A stretch of DNA of 52,571 nt from an uncultured Granulosicoccaceae bacterium (GTDB lineage Bacteria; Pseudomonadota; Gammaproteobacteria; CALCKW01): positions 1 to 52,571 of the forward strand of contig CALAMQ010000039.1 in the NCBI GenBank assembly GCA_937925815.1. The letters run 5' to 3'. This document shows positions 26,402 to 34,279 of this stretch, piece after piece. Below the pieces are notes generated by a model. It saw nothing but the letters and a program-made list of their open reading frames with translations, did no database searches and was not told the DNA's origin. The stretch's first letter is position 1; each line of letters begins with the position of its first letter. Made by a program: the position numbers and the translations under genes.

Positions 26402-26998
26402 ATGGCAGATACCCTCATCACTGAATTGACCGAGCACTTGTGCTGCTTGCCCGGTGTAGGACCGAAGTCGGCGCAACGCATGGCGTTACACTTGCTCGAG
26501 CGCGACCGTGGTGGTGGTGAACGCCTCGCCGCAACGCTCGCCAGTGCGATGCGGGACATTGGCAATTGCTCGCGCTGCCGCACGTTCACTGAAGCGGATG
26601 TCTGCGCACGTTGCCTCGATCCCGAGCGCGATGCACGCGTGCTGTGTGTGGCGGAAACGCCGGCAGACGTGATGGCGTTTGAACGCAGCACCGATTTCGG
26701 TGGTCACTACTTCGTGTTGCTTGGCAATTTGTCGCCCCTTGATGGCATTGGACCGAAACAAATCGGTTTGGACCTGTTGCAGCAACGTTTGCAGAATGAA
26801 GCGCTAGACGAGCTTATTCTCGCCACCAGTGCCACAGTGGAAGGTGATACCACCGCGCAATACATTGCTGAGATGGCACGTGTGGCCGGCGTGCGCATCA
26901 GTCGTCTGGCGCAAGGTGTGCCGCTCGGTGGAGAGCTTGAGTACCTCGATGGTGGAACCTTGCAGCATGCTTTCCAAAGCCGCCAATCACTCGGTTGA
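26402..26998 (+). CDS. recR: Recombination mediator RecR
   Basis: RecR works with RecO (and RecF) to load RecA on gapped DNA. Of 198 residues, the N-terminal helix-hairpin-helix is [20 protein letters not shown], the C4 zinc finger [16 protein letters not shown], and the Toprim domain starts at [16 protein letters not shown]. The C-terminal [20 protein letters not shown] is the usual Walker-B-like end. recO lies elsewhere in this window (40.7 kb). Confidence 0.97.
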   Translation: MADTLITELTEHLCCLPGVGPKSAQRMALHLLERDRGGGERLAATLASAMRDIGNCSRCRTFTEADVCARCLDPERDARVLCVAETPADVMAFERSTDFGGHYFVLLGNLSPLDGIGPKQIGLDLLQQRLQNEALDELILATSATVEGDTTAQYIAEMARVAGVRISRLAQGVPLGGELEYLDGGTLQHAFQSRQSLG

Positions 26999-27049
26999 GT
27001 CGCTGCTGAACCGAATAACATTTCTTAATACAGCTTTTCGAGAGACCTT

Positions 27050-27367
27050 ATGAACGCAACTTGGATTCTGGCTGACGGCAACCGTATCACTGTCCCTGTC
27101 GACGCGGGACTCAACCTCATGGACGCGGCGGTGCAAGCCGATGTGCCAGGCATAGACGGTGATTGCGGTGGGTGTTTATCGTGCGCAACCTGTCATGTCT
27201 ATGTGGACGAGGCTTGGGTTGAAGCGGCAGGCGTTGCTGACGTGATGGAAGAGGGGATGCTCGAAGTGGTTGAAGCGGAACGCAAGCCGAGCAGCCGACT
27301 GTCCTGCCAGTTGACGATGGATGACAGCCTTGACGGTATTGTGCTGCATGTTCCGTCGGTTGATTAA
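27050..27367 (+). CDS. 2Fe-2S ferredoxin (adrenodoxin/putidaredoxin type)
   Basis: This 105-residue protein has the plant/adrenodoxin-type cluster ligands C-x5-C-x2-C...C: Cys39, Cys45, Cys48 and Cys86 (GDCGGCLSCATC, RLSCQL), with one extra Cys42 between the first two. Members transfer single electrons to cytochromes P450, aromatic-ring oxygenases or Fe-S assembly systems; the partner cannot be told from context. It lies 51 bases after recR with its own TCGAGAGACC leader, and a strong terminator follows. Confidence 0.9.
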   Translation: MNATWILADGNRITVPVDAGLNLMDAAVQADVPGIDGDCGGCLSCATCHVYVDEAWVEAAGVADVMEEGMLEVVEAERKPSSRLSCQLTMDDSLDGIVLHVPSVD

Positions 27368-27415
27368 TACTGGCGCGGCCGTCATTCGCCGCACAGTGAA
27401 CTGATTGGGCAAGAC

Positions 27416-27446
27416 AGAGCCGGTATAAATTACCGGCTCTTTTTTT
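27416..27446 (+). terminator. Rho-independent terminator after the ferredoxin gene
   Basis: AGAGCCGGTA (27416-27425), loop TAAAT, and TACCGGCTCT (27431-27440) form a perfect 10-bp stem followed by seven Ts. It ends the dnaX-ybaB-recR-ferredoxin unit. On the opposite strand it has no T-run, so it serves the convergent fasciclin gene poorly. Confidence 0.93.
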
Positions 27447-27454
27447 GCCCGAGG

Positions 27455-27964
27455 TTATGGCAGCAAGACGCCGTCAATGACATGGATCACGCCGTTGCTC
27501 GCGGCGACGTCGGCGCTGATAACAGTGGCACCGTTGATCATGACGCCATCTGTGGCGTTGATGCTCAGCATGGCGCCGTTGACTGACTCAGCGTCAAGGG
27601 TCTGACCTGCAATGTCAGATGACATCACTTTGCCGGGCAGTACGTGGTAGGTCAGTAACGCCACAAGCTGATCTTTGTTCTCTGGAAGCAACAGGTTTTC
27701 TACAGTGCCTTCTGGCAGTGCTGCAAAAGCCTCATCTGTCGGTGCAAACACAGTCAGCGGGCCATCGCCCTGCAGCGTGTCGACCAAGCCAGCGGCTTTG
27801 GCGGCAGCGATCAATGTGTTGAAGGAGCCCGCATTGATTGCTGTTTCAACGATGTCAGCAGATGCTGCCTCAGAGTAAGTACTGCCTGCGACGGTGACGC
27901 CTGTGGTCAGACCGGTCAGTACCAGACCTGCAGCGAGTGCGGTCATTCGACGAGAGAGATTCAT
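27455..27964 (-). CDS. Secreted fasciclin (FAS1) domain protein
   Basis: This 169-residue protein has a signal peptide ([20 protein letters not shown]) and a single FAS1 domain from about residue 35. The two conserved blocks are present: H1 ([20 protein letters not shown]) and H2 ([15 protein letters not shown]), with the YH motif as [11 protein letters not shown]. Such proteins are exported and thought to mediate adhesion or surface binding. An AAGGAAA ribosome-binding site precedes the ATG. It stands alone between the ferredoxin terminator and the D-amino-acid operon, with a 258-base gap upstream. Confidence 0.9.
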   Translation of the reverse strand: MNLSRRMTALAAGLVLTGLTTGVTVAGSTYSEAASADIVETAINAGSFNTLIAAAKAAGLVDTLQGDGPLTVFAPTDEAFAALPEGTVENLLLPENKDQLVALLTYHVLPGKVMSSDIAGQTLDAESVNGAMLSINATDGVMINGATVISADVAASNGVIHVIDGVLLP

Positions 27965-28222
27965 GGCTTTTCCTTGGTATCAACTGTTTGGAGAAGCTGA
28001 GTAGTTAGCGGCTCAATGAGCTGCTTCACTCAGTGGTTGTAACCTTAGCGATTCCAAAGGCGCGGAAAATCAAGATCCTGTGAAGATGTTGTACGGGCCG
28101 TGTGAAGATTGCATCACATAGCTGTCAAAACGCTCAAATTGTCAGAATTTTCCTGTTTTGTTGAAGAGCGGAAGTTGGGATTGACGCGAATGCGCAACGC
28201 TGGCGACGGGTTTGGCCGGCGG
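27965..28222. other. Intergenic region between fasciclin and aminotransferase genes
   Basis: No gene is visible in these 258 bases. The segment includes two in-phase direct copies of TGTGAAGAT (28079-28087 and 28101-28109, 22 bases apart). It also has a weak promoter-like TTGATT at about 28076 on the minus strand, which could serve the fasciclin gene. Confidence 0.4.
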
Positions 28223-29080
28223 CTATTCGGCGTTGTCTCGGGCGTCTTGAATGTATATTTCCCGCAGGCGGTTAGTGATGGGGCCAGGTTTGCCATGTCC
28301 GATAGTGTGCCCATCTATCTCCACCACAGGCATCACAAAGCCCGTGGCTGAAGTGAAGAAGGCTTCTGTGGCCGACCGTGCTTCATCTAATGAAAATGCA
28401 CGTTCCTCTAAGGTCAGTTGCATATCGTTGACACAACGCAAAACCGAGCGGCGCGTGATGCCGGGCAGGATGTCGTGGCTGAGTTGGCGAGTGATGATTC
28501 GACCGTCAGCAAGCACGATGTAGGCGTTGTTTGAGGTGCCTTCCGTGATGCCTTGCTCGTCGACCATCCAGGCGTCGTCTGCTCCCGCGCGTTTGGCTTC
28601 CATTTTGGCAAGAGAGGGGTAGAGCAATTGCACTGTTTTTATGTCGCGGCGACCCCAACGCTTGTCTGGCACAGTGATGACGCGAATGCCAGTGCGTGCG
28701 GCTGGCGTGTCAGCTACCGCGCGCACCTGCGTGAACAGCACCAGGGTGGGTTCGGTGTCTTCGTCTGGGAAGGCGAAATCACGGTCTGCCGCGCCGCGTG
28801 AAATTTGCAGGTAAATCAATCCTTCATCGACATCATTTCGCGCAATGAGTTCGTGGTGGATGGCGCGCAACTCGTCTGTTGAGACGGGTTGCGCCATTGC
28901 CAGCTCGGACAGTGACCGGTCGAGACGTTCCATGTGTTGCGTGAAATCGACCAATTTACGGTTTAAGACGGCTGTGACTTCGTACACCGCGTCAGCAAAT
29001 AGAAAGCCGCGGTCAAAAACCGAGATGTGTGCTTGTTCTTCGGCCACGTACTCACCGTTAACGAAGACGGTTCTACTCAT
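28223..29080 (-). CDS. dat: D-amino-acid aminotransferase (class IV PLP enzyme)
   Basis: This enzyme should transfer the amino group of D-amino acids such as D-Ala to 2-oxoglutarate, giving D-Glu and an oxoacid. The 285-residue sequence aligns with bacterial DAAT. FADAVYEVTAV holds the Tyr equivalent to Bacillus Tyr31 (Tyr33), Lys148 in RRDIKTVQLL is the PLP lysine, and Glu180 in QGITEGTSNN is the pyridine-nitrogen ligand. The substrate-carboxylate motif R-x-H of the Bacillus enzyme reads R-x-F here (ADRDFAFP, Arg100 and Phe102). Last gene of the dgcN-dgcA-dat unit, 3 bases after dgcA. A branched-chain aminotransferase is less likely. Confidence 0.85.
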   Translation of the reverse strand: MSRTVFVNGEYVAEEQAHISVFDRGFLFADAVYEVTAVLNRKLVDFTQHMERLDRSLSELAMAQPVSTDELRAIHHELIARNDVDEGLIYLQISRGAADRDFAFPDEDTEPTLVLFTQVRAVADTPAARTGIRVITVPDKRWGRRDIKTVQLLYPSLAKMEAKRAGADDAWMVDEQGITEGTSNNAYIVLADGRIITRQLSHDILPGITRRSVLRCVNDMQLTLEERAFSLDEARSATEAFFTSATGFVMPVVEIDGHTIGHGKPGPITNRLREIYIQDARDNAE

Positions 29081-29083
29081 TGC

Positions 29084-30064
29084 TTATCCCCAAAGTTCTG
29101 GTGTGGCGGGCTGCATCACTGAGCCATCGAACGCAATTGCGTGTTGGCAGTCTTCGGCGAGCAACAAAGGCCCGTCTAAGTCGACAAACTTTGCCCCTTG
29201 GGCCACAAGTTGTGCTGGTGCCATGGCCAGAGAGCTCCCGACCATGCAGCCGACCATGATGTCCAAGCCTTGCGCCTGGGCTTCGTGCTTGAGTGCCAAC
29301 GCCTCGGTGAGCCCGCCGGTTTTATCGAGTTTGATATTGATCATGTCGTAGCGCCCACCGAGCTGCCGCAGAGACTGCCTGTCGTGGCAGGATTCATCGG
29401 CGCACACCGCGATGGGTCTTGGCAAGTCGCTGAGTGCAGCGTCCTTGTCTGCGTGGAAGGGTTGTTCAATCAATTCGACGGCGAGCCCTTCGAGTGAGGG
29501 CAAGAGTGCGAGGTAGTCGTCGCGCGTCCAAGCTTCATTCGCGTCGATGATCAGCCGCGCCTTGGGCGCGCCCTGGCGTACCGCGCGCAATAGCTCGAGG
29601 TCTGACGGTGTGCCAAGCTTGATTTTTAAAATTGGCCGGTCGGCGTGTGACGCCGCCAGCGTTTTCATGGTGGCCCGGTCGGCGATGCCGATGGTGTAGG
29701 CGGTAGTCAGGTTCGTAAGTTTCGGTAGACCGGCGAGCGCGTGCACCCGCCGTCCTTGTTGTTTGGCGTCGAGGTCCCACAAGGCACAGTCCATGGCATT
29801 GCGCGCAGCGCCCGATGGCATGTCGGCTTGCAGCGCGTCGCGCGTCGACCCGCTTGCAACTTTCTCAGCGACCGCATCGAGTTGGGCGCGCACGCTGTCG
29901 AGCGACTCACCGTAGCGAGCGTAAGGCACGCACTCGGCGTGGCCAGAAAAACCGTTCTCAGTCACCGTGACTTGCAACACCTCGGCAACATCGCGGCTGC
30001 CGCGCGAAATGGTGAACGTGTGGCGAAGGCGGAACTGTACGCTGGCAACTGTGGTGGACCTCAA
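29084..30064 (-). CDS. dgcA: N-acetyl-D-glutamate racemase / dipeptide epimerase (enolase superfamily), DgcA-like
   Basis: This 326-residue protein is a muconate-lactonizing-subgroup member of the enolase superfamily. The catalytic lysine pair is in LKIKLG and INIKLDKTGG. The metal ligands are in IIDANEAW, ELIEQP and ADES. Such enzymes are annotated as L-Ala-D/L-Glu epimerases. Next to a DUF1611 protein, however, the pair matches DgcA/DgcN of the D-glutamate catabolic route known from marine Pseudoalteromonas, in which DgcA racemises N-acetyl-D-Glu. The start is TTG 30064, overlapping the upstream stop (TTGA), with an AGAGG ribosome-binding site 7 bases before it. Murein-dipeptide epimerisation remains an alternative. 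Confidence 0.85.
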   Translation of the reverse strand: MRSTTVASVQFRLRHTFTISRGSRDVAEVLQVTVTENGFSGHAECVPYARYGESLDSVRAQLDAVAEKVASGSTRDALQADMPSGAARNAMDCALWDLDAKQQGRRVHALAGLPKLTNLTTAYTIGIADRATMKTLAASHADRPILKIKLGTPSDLELLRAVRQGAPKARLIIDANEAWTRDDYLALLPSLEGLAVELIEQPFHADKDAALSDLPRPIAVCADESCHDRQSLRQLGGRYDMINIKLDKTGGLTEALALKHEAQAQGLDIMVGCMVGSSLAMAPAQLVAQGAKFVDLDGPLLLAEDCQHAIAFDGSVMQPATPELWG

Positions 30065-31056
30065 GGCAGCGCCTCTAGCAAGGCGTCGCAACCCTGTTTC
30101 ATTGGGTCAACTGCCGGCAGGGAGAGCGCATCTGCACAGGCTTTTAGGCAAACTGCGGTGACCGCGTCGTCGAGGCCGGCTGTGTTAACGGCGGTGCCGA
30201 TCACTTTGCAATTTGGGTTGACGCGGCGTGCGAACAGCAAGCTCGTGTCGTGTACGGCTTGTAAATCGGGTAAGGCGTAGTGTGGCAGCCCACGCATGTG
30301 TGTGCGTGTGGGTTCGTGGCAAATCACCAAGGCGTCGGGGGCGCTGCCGTGAATCAACGCCAAGGTCACGCCAGAGAAAGAGGGGTGGAACAAGCTGCCT
30401 TGGCCCTCGACCAGGTCCCAGTGATCAGCATCTGCCGCGGGTGTGAGTGTCTCTATTGAACCGGCCATGAAATCGGCGACAACCGCATCCAGCGGCACAC
30501 CTTGTCCAGTGATCAAAATGCCAGTTTGCCCGGTCGCGCGAAAATCGGCGTTGATGCCGCGCGCGCGCATGTCGCGCTCAAGCGCGAGCGTTGTGTACAT
30601 TTTGCCAACCGAACAATCTGTTCCCACTGCGAGCAGGCGCTTGCCGGAGCGGGGTTTTCCGTCGCCTATGGGGTACGCCTGTTGTGGCACACGCACGTCC
30701 ACAAGCGCGCGCCCGAGTCGCTCCGCTGTGGCGACCAGCACCGGGTCGTCCCGCAGCAAATTGTGCAAGCCACTGGCGATGTCGAGTCCCGCTTCGAGCG
30801 CTTCGACCAGCACACTGCGCCATGTGTCGCTGATCACACCACCGCGATTGGCAACGCCGATAACGAGCGTCTTCGCACCGGCGGCGACAGCGGCCTCAAG
30901 CGAGAGTTCTTCGAGTCCGACATCGGCTCGGCAGCCCTCTAAGGTGTGTTGACCGACGCATTGCTCTGGGCGCCAGTCGCGAATGCCGCGCGCCACTTTG
31001 GCGGCCAGTTGATCGGGTGCGTCGCCGAGGAATAGTAGGTAGGGGGCTTTGATCAC
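30061..31056 (-). CDS. dgcN: DUF1611 protein, DgcN-like D-glutamate N-acetyltransferase
   Basis: This 331-residue protein is of the DUF1611 family: APYLLFLGDAPDQLAAKVAR at the start, a P-loop-like LAVGTDCSVGKMYTTLALE, ADFRATGQTGILITGQGVPL, EGQGSLFHPSFSGVTLALI and HEPTRTHMRGL. DgcN homologues acetylate D-glutamate before racemisation by DgcA. GTG 31056 is chosen because AGGA lies 7 bases upstream; the frame stays open to 31119. It overlaps dgcA by 4 bases, implying coupled translation. No DgcR-type regulator gene is adjacent; rsgA is upstream. Confidence 0.83.
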   Translation of the reverse strand: MIKAPYLLFLGDAPDQLAAKVARGIRDWRPEQCVGQHTLEGCRADVGLEELSLEAAVAAGAKTLVIGVANRGGVISDTWRSVLVEALEAGLDIASGLHNLLRDDPVLVATAERLGRALVDVRVPQQAYPIGDGKPRSGKRLLAVGTDCSVGKMYTTLALERDMRARGINADFRATGQTGILITGQGVPLDAVVADFMAGSIETLTPAADADHWDLVEGQGSLFHPSFSGVTLALIHGSAPDALVICHEPTRTHMRGLPHYALPDLQAVHDTSLLFARRVNPNCKVIGTAVNTAGLDDAVTAVCLKACADALSLPAVDPMKQGCDALLEALP

Positions 31057-31183
31057 AATCACGTCCTGCCAAGCGGAATGCCGACAGTGTAATAGAGTCT
31101 TTCGGGCAACCCCAATCACCCAGGGTTTGCCTCCTGAGACGGGATGGGGGTTCGGTCTGTCCAGGTGGCTGGGCGGCGAGTAT

Positions 31184-32089
31184 TCAGCGTTTTTGTGTCA
31201 TTGCGGTGGATTCAGCAATCAACGAGCAGAAGTTGGCGTATCGGCGCTGCGAGATACTGTCTGATGCAAGGGCGCCTTTGACCGCGCAATCGGGTTCATG
31301 CTGATGGGTGCAGTCGTTGAAACGGCAGTTCCGCGCGTGCGCGGCGATTTCCAGAAAGCCCGCAGCGATTTGCTCGGGTGGGAGAAAGTCGACACGAAAC
31401 TCGCGCACACCCGGTGAATCGATCACCGCACCGCCGCTTTCAGTGACATACCAGTAGGCGGCGATGGTTGTGTGGCTGCCAAATCCCGCTCGAGACAGCG
31501 CGCCGACTGCGATCTCCTGATCTGGTGCGAAGTGGCGGATGAGCGACGACTTTCCAACGCCGGATTGGCCGACAAAGACGCAAGCCTGACCATCAATTGC
31601 GGCATTGAGCGTGGCAAGTGACTGCGGCTCCATCGCCGAACAAACCAGAAGGTCGTAGCCGCACTGTGCGTAACAGGCCAGTGATTCCTCCTTCTGGCGA
31701 CGTTGATCCTGCGACAGCAGATCGCTTTTGTTGATGACCAACAAGGGGCGCACTCGGGCGCTGTGAGCTGCGACTAGATACTGATCGATCATCAGGTAGT
31801 CGATGCCGGGCGTCGGGGCACTGACGATGATCATGCGGTCAAAATTGCTGGCGAGTATGCGACTTCGACCGCGTCTGTCCAAGCGCTCCAGCGCGCTGCT
31901 GCGTGGTTCCACAGACTCGATGCACACGGTGTCTGCGTCAGCTTCACTGCACTGCACGCGATCACCGACCACGGCTGATTGGGCCTTGCTGCGTGCTGTG
32001 GCAGGGTGCATGTTGCCGTCGTCTGACCGGACAACGCGGTGGGCTCTGTGGTGTGCGATCACGCGGCCTGAGAGCGGAAATTGAGTCAC
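31184..32089 (-). CDS. rsgA: Ribosome small-subunit-dependent GTPase RsgA
   Basis: RsgA is a late 30S assembly factor. The 301-residue protein has an OB-fold N-terminus and a circularly permuted GTPase domain: G4 INKSD comes first, then G1 GQSGVGKSS and G3 DSPGV. A C-terminal zinc-binding segment follows (NCRFNDCTHQHEPDC). It is shorter at the N-terminus than E. coli RsgA (350 residues). The start is GTG 32089 without a clear ribosome-binding site. It is divergent from orn, as in many gammaproteobacteria. Confidence 0.94.
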   Translation of the reverse strand: MTQFPLSGRVIAHHRAHRVVRSDDGNMHPATARSKAQSAVVGDRVQCSEADADTVCIESVEPRSSALERLDRRGRSRILASNFDRMIIVSAPTPGIDYLMIDQYLVAAHSARVRPLLVINKSDLLSQDQRRQKEESLACYAQCGYDLLVCSAMEPQSLATLNAAIDGQACVFVGQSGVGKSSLIRHFAPDQEIAVGALSRAGFGSHTTIAAYWYVTESGGAVIDSPGVREFRVDFLPPEQIAAGFLEIAAHARNCRFNDCTHQHEPDCAVKGALASDSISQRRYANFCSLIAESTAMTQKR

Positions 32090-32135
32090 GTGTTGGGTTT
32101 CACACCGATTGGCACTGGGGAGTTGGTCACTGCAC

Positions 32136-32141
32136 TATACT
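32136..32141 (+). promoter_or_regulatory. Candidate -10 element for orn
   Basis: TATACT lies 47 bases before the orn ATG in the rsgA-orn divergent gap. No good -35 is found at 16-18 bases, so the promoter is only a candidate. Confidence 0.4.
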
Positions 32142-32187
32142 AGGGCAAGTACGCCTCGCTCTGTAATCAGTCGCTGTGCCCCGCCTC

Positions 32188-32736
32188 ATGCCTGAAGCCA
32201 ATTCCGCAAATTTGATCTGGATTGATCTCGAAATGACAGGTCTCGACCCCGCGCGAGATCAAATCATCGAGGTGGCAACCATTGTCACAGATGGGGCGCT
32301 CAATACCCTCGCCGAAGGGCCTGTGTTGGCAATCCACCAGCCGGCGTCTGTCCTCGATGCGATGGATGACTGGAATCAGCACCATCACGGGGTGTCGGGC
32401 TTGGTTGACAGGGTGCGCCAGAGCAGCCTGACCGCCGCTGCCGCCGAACGCGAAACCTTGGATTTTCTCGCCCAGTGGGTGCCCAGCGGGGTTTCGCCCA
32501 TGTGCGGCAACAGTATTTGCCAAGATCGCCGATTTTTGGCCCGGCTCATGCCCGAGTTGGAAGACTGGTTTCACTACCGCAATCTCGATGTATCGACGTT
32601 GAAAGAATTGGTACAGCGGTGGTCGCCCTCAACACTCTCCCAGTTTAAAAAGCGCGGGACACACCAAGCGCTCGAAGACATCCGGGAGTCGATTGCCGAA
32701 CTGCAGTTCTACCGCCGAACTGTGCTGACTATTTGA
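32188..32736 (+). CDS. orn: Oligoribonuclease
   Basis: Orn degrades 2-5 nucleotide RNAs, including pGpG from c-di-GMP turnover. The 182-residue protein has the DEDDh exonuclease motifs: [11 protein letters not shown] (Asp and Glu), the central Asp in [10 protein letters not shown], and the C-terminal H-x4-D in [11 protein letters not shown]. The ATG at 32188 gives the family length; an in-frame GTG at 32176 is the alternative. Neither has a good ribosome-binding site. Confidence 0.95.
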   Translation: MPEANSANLIWIDLEMTGLDPARDQIIEVATIVTDGALNTLAEGPVLAIHQPASVLDAMDDWNQHHHGVSGLVDRVRQSSLTAAAAERETLDFLAQWVPSGVSPMCGNSICQDRRFLARLMPELEDWFHYRNLDVSTLKELVQRWSPSTLSQFKKRGTHQALEDIRESIAELQFYRRTVLTI

Positions 32737-32825
32737 CAGTCACGCTGCCGCCGCAGGCCGTTTCCAACGTATACTCACGGCAGTAAAAGCGCTGATATCG
32801 CGGCCTCGGTCGCCGTCAGATCGAA

Positions 32826-32853
32826 GAACTTTTGGCCGGCAAATGGGTCGTTA
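32826..32853 (+). promoter_or_regulatory. Candidate sigma-E (ECF) promoter of rpoE
   Basis: GAACTT (32826-32831) is a perfect AlgU/RpoE-type -35. After 16 bases comes TCGTTA (32848-32853), which keeps the leading TC of the TCTGA-type -10. It lies just before rpoE and would give autoactivation. A TATACT at 32770-32775 could be part of a second, housekeeping promoter. Confidence 0.55.
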
Positions 32854-32871
32854 AGAGGACAAATTGCCCAC

Positions 32872-33462
32872 GTGAGTGAAAAAGCCTCAGATAAAGAGTT
32901 AGTGCTGCGGGTACAAGCCGGGGATAAGTCGGCTTTCGATCTGCTGGTGCTCAAATACCAGAATAAAGTTGCGAGCCTCGTCGGTCGGTACCTGAGGGAA
33001 CCTGCTGACGTTGCCGATGTCTGCCAAGAGGCGTTCATTAAGGCGTATCGCGGTCTGGGGAACTTTCGCGGTGATAGCGCGTTCTATACATGGCTGTACA
33101 GAATTGCGGTCAACGCTGCGGTCAACCACATCGCGACTCGTGGGCGGCGGCCTCAGGGCACTTCGCTGGACGCGGACGATAACGGGCTCTCGCAGACGGT
33201 GGAACGGCTGCACGAACTCGCCAGTCCCGAACGGCAGGCGTCAACTGATGAGCTGGCGCAAGCGATAAGGGATGCGGTGGCGGGGTTGCCGGAGGACTTG
33301 CGCACGGCAATCACCTTGCGTGAGTACGAAGGGCTCGCATATGAGGAGATTGCAACGGTGATGGATTGTCCAATAGGAACAGTGCGTTCACGGATTTTCA
33401 GGGCCCGTGAAGCTATCGAAGCGAAAATAGAACCTGTGCTTTTTGCCAGCGCGGAGGACTGA
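32872..33462 (+). CDS. rpoE: RNA polymerase sigma factor RpoE (AlgU type)
   Basis: This envelope-stress sigma factor of 196 residues aligns throughout with E. coli RpoE. Region 2 includes LLVLKYQNKVASLVGRYLRE, DVCQEAFIKAYRGLGNFRGD and FYTWLYRIAVNAAVNHI. Region 4 includes LPEDLRTAITLREYEGLAYE and IATVMDCPIGTVRSRIFRAR. The start is GTG 32872, which gives the family's MSE N-terminus. The anti-sigma gene rseA follows with overlapping codons, and the periplasmic protease gene mucD lies 0.8 kb downstream. Confidence 0.96.
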   Translation: MSEKASDKELVLRVQAGDKSAFDLLVLKYQNKVASLVGRYLREPADVADVCQEAFIKAYRGLGNFRGDSAFYTWLYRIAVNAAVNHIATRGRRPQGTSLDADDNGLSQTVERLHELASPERQASTDELAQAIRDAVAGLPEDLRTAITLREYEGLAYEEIATVMDCPIGTVRSRIFRAREAIEAKIEPVLFASAED

Positions 33463-33464
33463 TG

Positions 33465-33998
33465 ATGAACGAACAAGATCAAGCCGAACTGTCTGCATTC
33501 TTGGATGACGAGGCGGCCGACGTGGCGCGTGTGTGTGCGCTGCTCAAATCAGAGCAAGGGCGTGCAGTATGGGCGCGCCAGTGTCAGATCAGGGACGCCC
33601 TGCGCGGTGAATCCACGGTGGCATCGGACCACGGTGTGGCTGACAAGGTGCGTCTGGCGCTCGCTGATGAACCCGTGGTCTTCGCGCCCCGCAAAGCGGC
33701 CAAGCAGGCGTCTGTTGGCAGCCCGGTGCCAAGACACCGTCAGTTCGCGGGCCTCGCGCTCGCGGCCACAGTGGCCGGTGTGGCATTCCTCGGACTCACC
33801 CAGGTGGACCAAGGACCACCGGGTCAGGTCGCCGATGCGCAAGGTTCGACGGCAACCATGACCTTTCCGCCGGTCAATGGCATTGGCGGCGCGGTGATTG
33901 AGTCAGACGTGCGGCCAGTGACTCGGCTCGTCACTGACGAACCTGAATCACTCGACAGCGCGGTCGATACCGACCCCGTCGCACCAGCTCAGCCCTGA
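33465..33998 (+). CDS. rseA: Anti-sigma-E factor RseA/MucA-like
   Basis: This 177-residue protein has an N-terminal RseA/MucA domain (AELSAFLDDEAADVARVCAL, WARQCQIRDALRGE). One membrane helix (QFAGLALAATVAGVAFLGL, about 94-112) and a ~65-residue periplasmic tail follow. It should hold RpoE at the membrane until cut by stress proteases. ATG 33465 is 6 bases after a GGAGGA ribosome-binding site; ATG 33462 overlaps the rpoE stop and is too close. The periplasmic tail is short, and no rseB gene follows. Confidence 0.88.
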   Translation: MNEQDQAELSAFLDDEAADVARVCALLKSEQGRAVWARQCQIRDALRGESTVASDHGVADKVRLALADEPVVFAPRKAAKQASVGSPVPRHRQFAGLALAATVAGVAFLGLTQVDQGPPGQVADAQGSTATMTFPPVNGIGGAVIESDVRPVTRLVTDEPESLDSAVDTDPVAPAQP

Positions 33999-34279
33999 CG
34001 CTGGCCCCTGGATGGCCTGACAAGATAAGACCGGCATCCTGTTCGGATACGGTCGTCAAACATCCCACAACACGCCAGCCGGTCCGCGTCGGCGCAGCAC
34101 TTGCAGCAATTGCACTGTATTGATGCGCTCGCAAATTTGGCGCGAACGCGCACAACAGCCTCGTGTACCCGCGAGGCGGTAAAACTTTTGGCCCGGCGGG
34201 CTGGCTCAGGGCTACCAGCCAGCTGTTTGGGCCCACAGCCACAATCTTCACCGTGGCTTCATCAGACAGGAAACCGCCG
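33999..34279 (+). promoter_or_regulatory. rseA-mucD intergenic region with sigma-E-like promoter motif
   Basis: There is no rseB/mucB gene here and no convincing open frame. At 34182-34196 the sequence AAACTTTTGGCCCGG nearly repeats the sigma-E -35 region found before rpoE. A TC-containing -10 candidate (CTCAGG) lies at 34205-34210, at a spacing of 17-18 bases. GGCTGG/CCAGCC (about 34199-34223) can form a small hairpin. Confidence 0.4.

Noticed and set aside
28101-28118. CRP-like site TGTGA...TCACA
   Set aside because: The half-sites are 8 bases apart, not the 6 needed for CRP binding.
33999-34279. Possible degraded rseB or N-terminal extension of mucD
   Set aside because: No frame resembles MucB/RseB, and the in-frame extension from GTG 34163 lacks similarity and precedes a good signal peptide.
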